A stretch of DNA of 14,917 bases from Candidatus Bathyarchaeota archaeon B63 (GTDB lineage Archaea; Thermoproteota; Bathyarchaeia; Bathyarchaeales; DTEX01). The stretch lies in NCBI GenBank assembly GCA_001593845.1, contig LUCF01000028.1:1-14917 (forward strand), in the 5' to 3' direction. Position 1 is the stretch's first letter. Every line of letters begins with the position of its first letter. This document shows positions 14,775 through 14,917 of this stretch, in pieces. The notes beneath the pieces were generated by a model, which saw nothing but the letters and a program-made list of their open reading frames with translations, was not told where the DNA came from and searched no databases. Both the position numbers and the translations under genes were made by a program.

Positions 14775-14917
14775 ATGTTTGTCATTCAATCAGGTTTCTA
14801 CTTATGGTTAAAAGACAGAAAGGGACATAATGAGACTTTTCGGGACATTCTGGGACATCTGGGGACGCTTGATGATAAGGGAATGAGCACCGAACACAAA
14901 AACAAAAAAGGAAATAG
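14775..14917 (+). CDS. Possible partial reading frame of unknown function, cut by the right edge
   Basis: From ATG 14775 a frame stays open to the last base (47 codons). It begins MFVIQSGFYLWLKDRKG, passes through FRDILGHLGTLDDKG and ends in a lysine-rich stretch. The LGxLD phrase after a basic region is reminiscent of the start of some archaeal transposases, but this is too little to assign. The TATA-like box about 30 bases upstream would suit leaderless expression, and no ribosome site is visible. The frame overlaps a 10-base periodic repeat, which argues that this stretch may be regulatory rather than coding. In-frame stops upstream (14754) rule out a longer N-terminus. Confidence 0.3.
   Translation, partial: MFVIQSGFYLWLKDRKGHNETFRDILGHLGTLDDKGMSTEHKNKKGN
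14812..14871 (+). repeat. Six tandem decamers with RRGAC core, 10-base period
   Basis: Six consecutive 10-base units read AAGACAGAAA, GGGACATAAT, GAGACTTTTC, GGGACATTCT, GGGACATCTG and GGGACGCTTG. The core GGGACAT is followed by three variable bases. The period is close to one DNA helical turn, so all cores would face the same side. No similar array occurs elsewhere in the window. Confidence 0.75.

Noticed and set aside
14812..14871. Decamer array considered as a CRISPR
   Set aside because: Units are 10 bases with three to five variable bases and no spacers of 30-40 bases, so it is not CRISPR-like.

Overview
The window looks like chromosomal DNA from an archaeon, most likely a TACK-type lineage (Thermoproteota/Bathyarchaeia-like); the assignment is my inference. 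The supporting genes are a 20S proteasome beta subunit with the archaeal active-site set and short propeptide, an XPD/Rad3-type iron-sulfur helicase, TATA-like boxes about 26 bases before expected transcript starts, GGAGG-type ribosome sites, and arginine written mostly as AGG/AGA. Base composition is mixed and genes are densely packed on both strands.

Layout, left to right. (1) 1-1194, minus strand: an ArsR-like regulator followed by the ATPase of a drug/ABC-2-type exporter, which runs off the left edge. (2) 1384-2724, plus: a flavin pyridine-nucleotide disulfide oxidoreductase of the NADH oxidase/CoA-disulfide reductase group. (3) 3000-3896, plus: a protein with an M23 (lysostaphin-like) fold, unexpected in a cell presumed to lack murein. 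(4) 3900-4650: an AT-rich patch with a small unknown reading frame that appears broken by a frameshift and uses codons unlike its neighbours. It abuts the 3' end of a tRNA-Ile(GAU) gene on the minus strand (4648-4725) whose terminus is partly duplicated. (5) 4884-5528, plus: proteasome beta subunit. (6) 5558-6226, minus, and 6391-9147, plus: a divergent pair of a HAD-family phosphatase-like protein and a P2-type (calcium-like) cation pump, sharing a 165-base control region with a 15-base palindrome. (7) 9245-10080, minus: a frameshifted nitroreductase preceded by a small two-helix membrane protein. (8) 10208-11203 and 11298-13280, plus: a ROK-family sugar kinase and an XPD-type helicase with an extra N-terminal zinc ribbon. 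(9) 13290-14501, minus: a major facilitator transporter. (10) 14502-14917: non-coding DNA, then a possible gene start cut by the right edge, overlapping a striking 10-base periodic repeat.

Most of the window is housekeeping and transport genes without an obvious common pathway. I saw no CRISPR array, intact insertion sequence or defence island. The parts most worth a second look are the decamer array at the right edge, the foreign-looking patch beside tRNA-Ile, the two frameshifts, the zinc-ribbon helicase, the M23-like protein, and the palindrome between the HAD gene and the cation pump.
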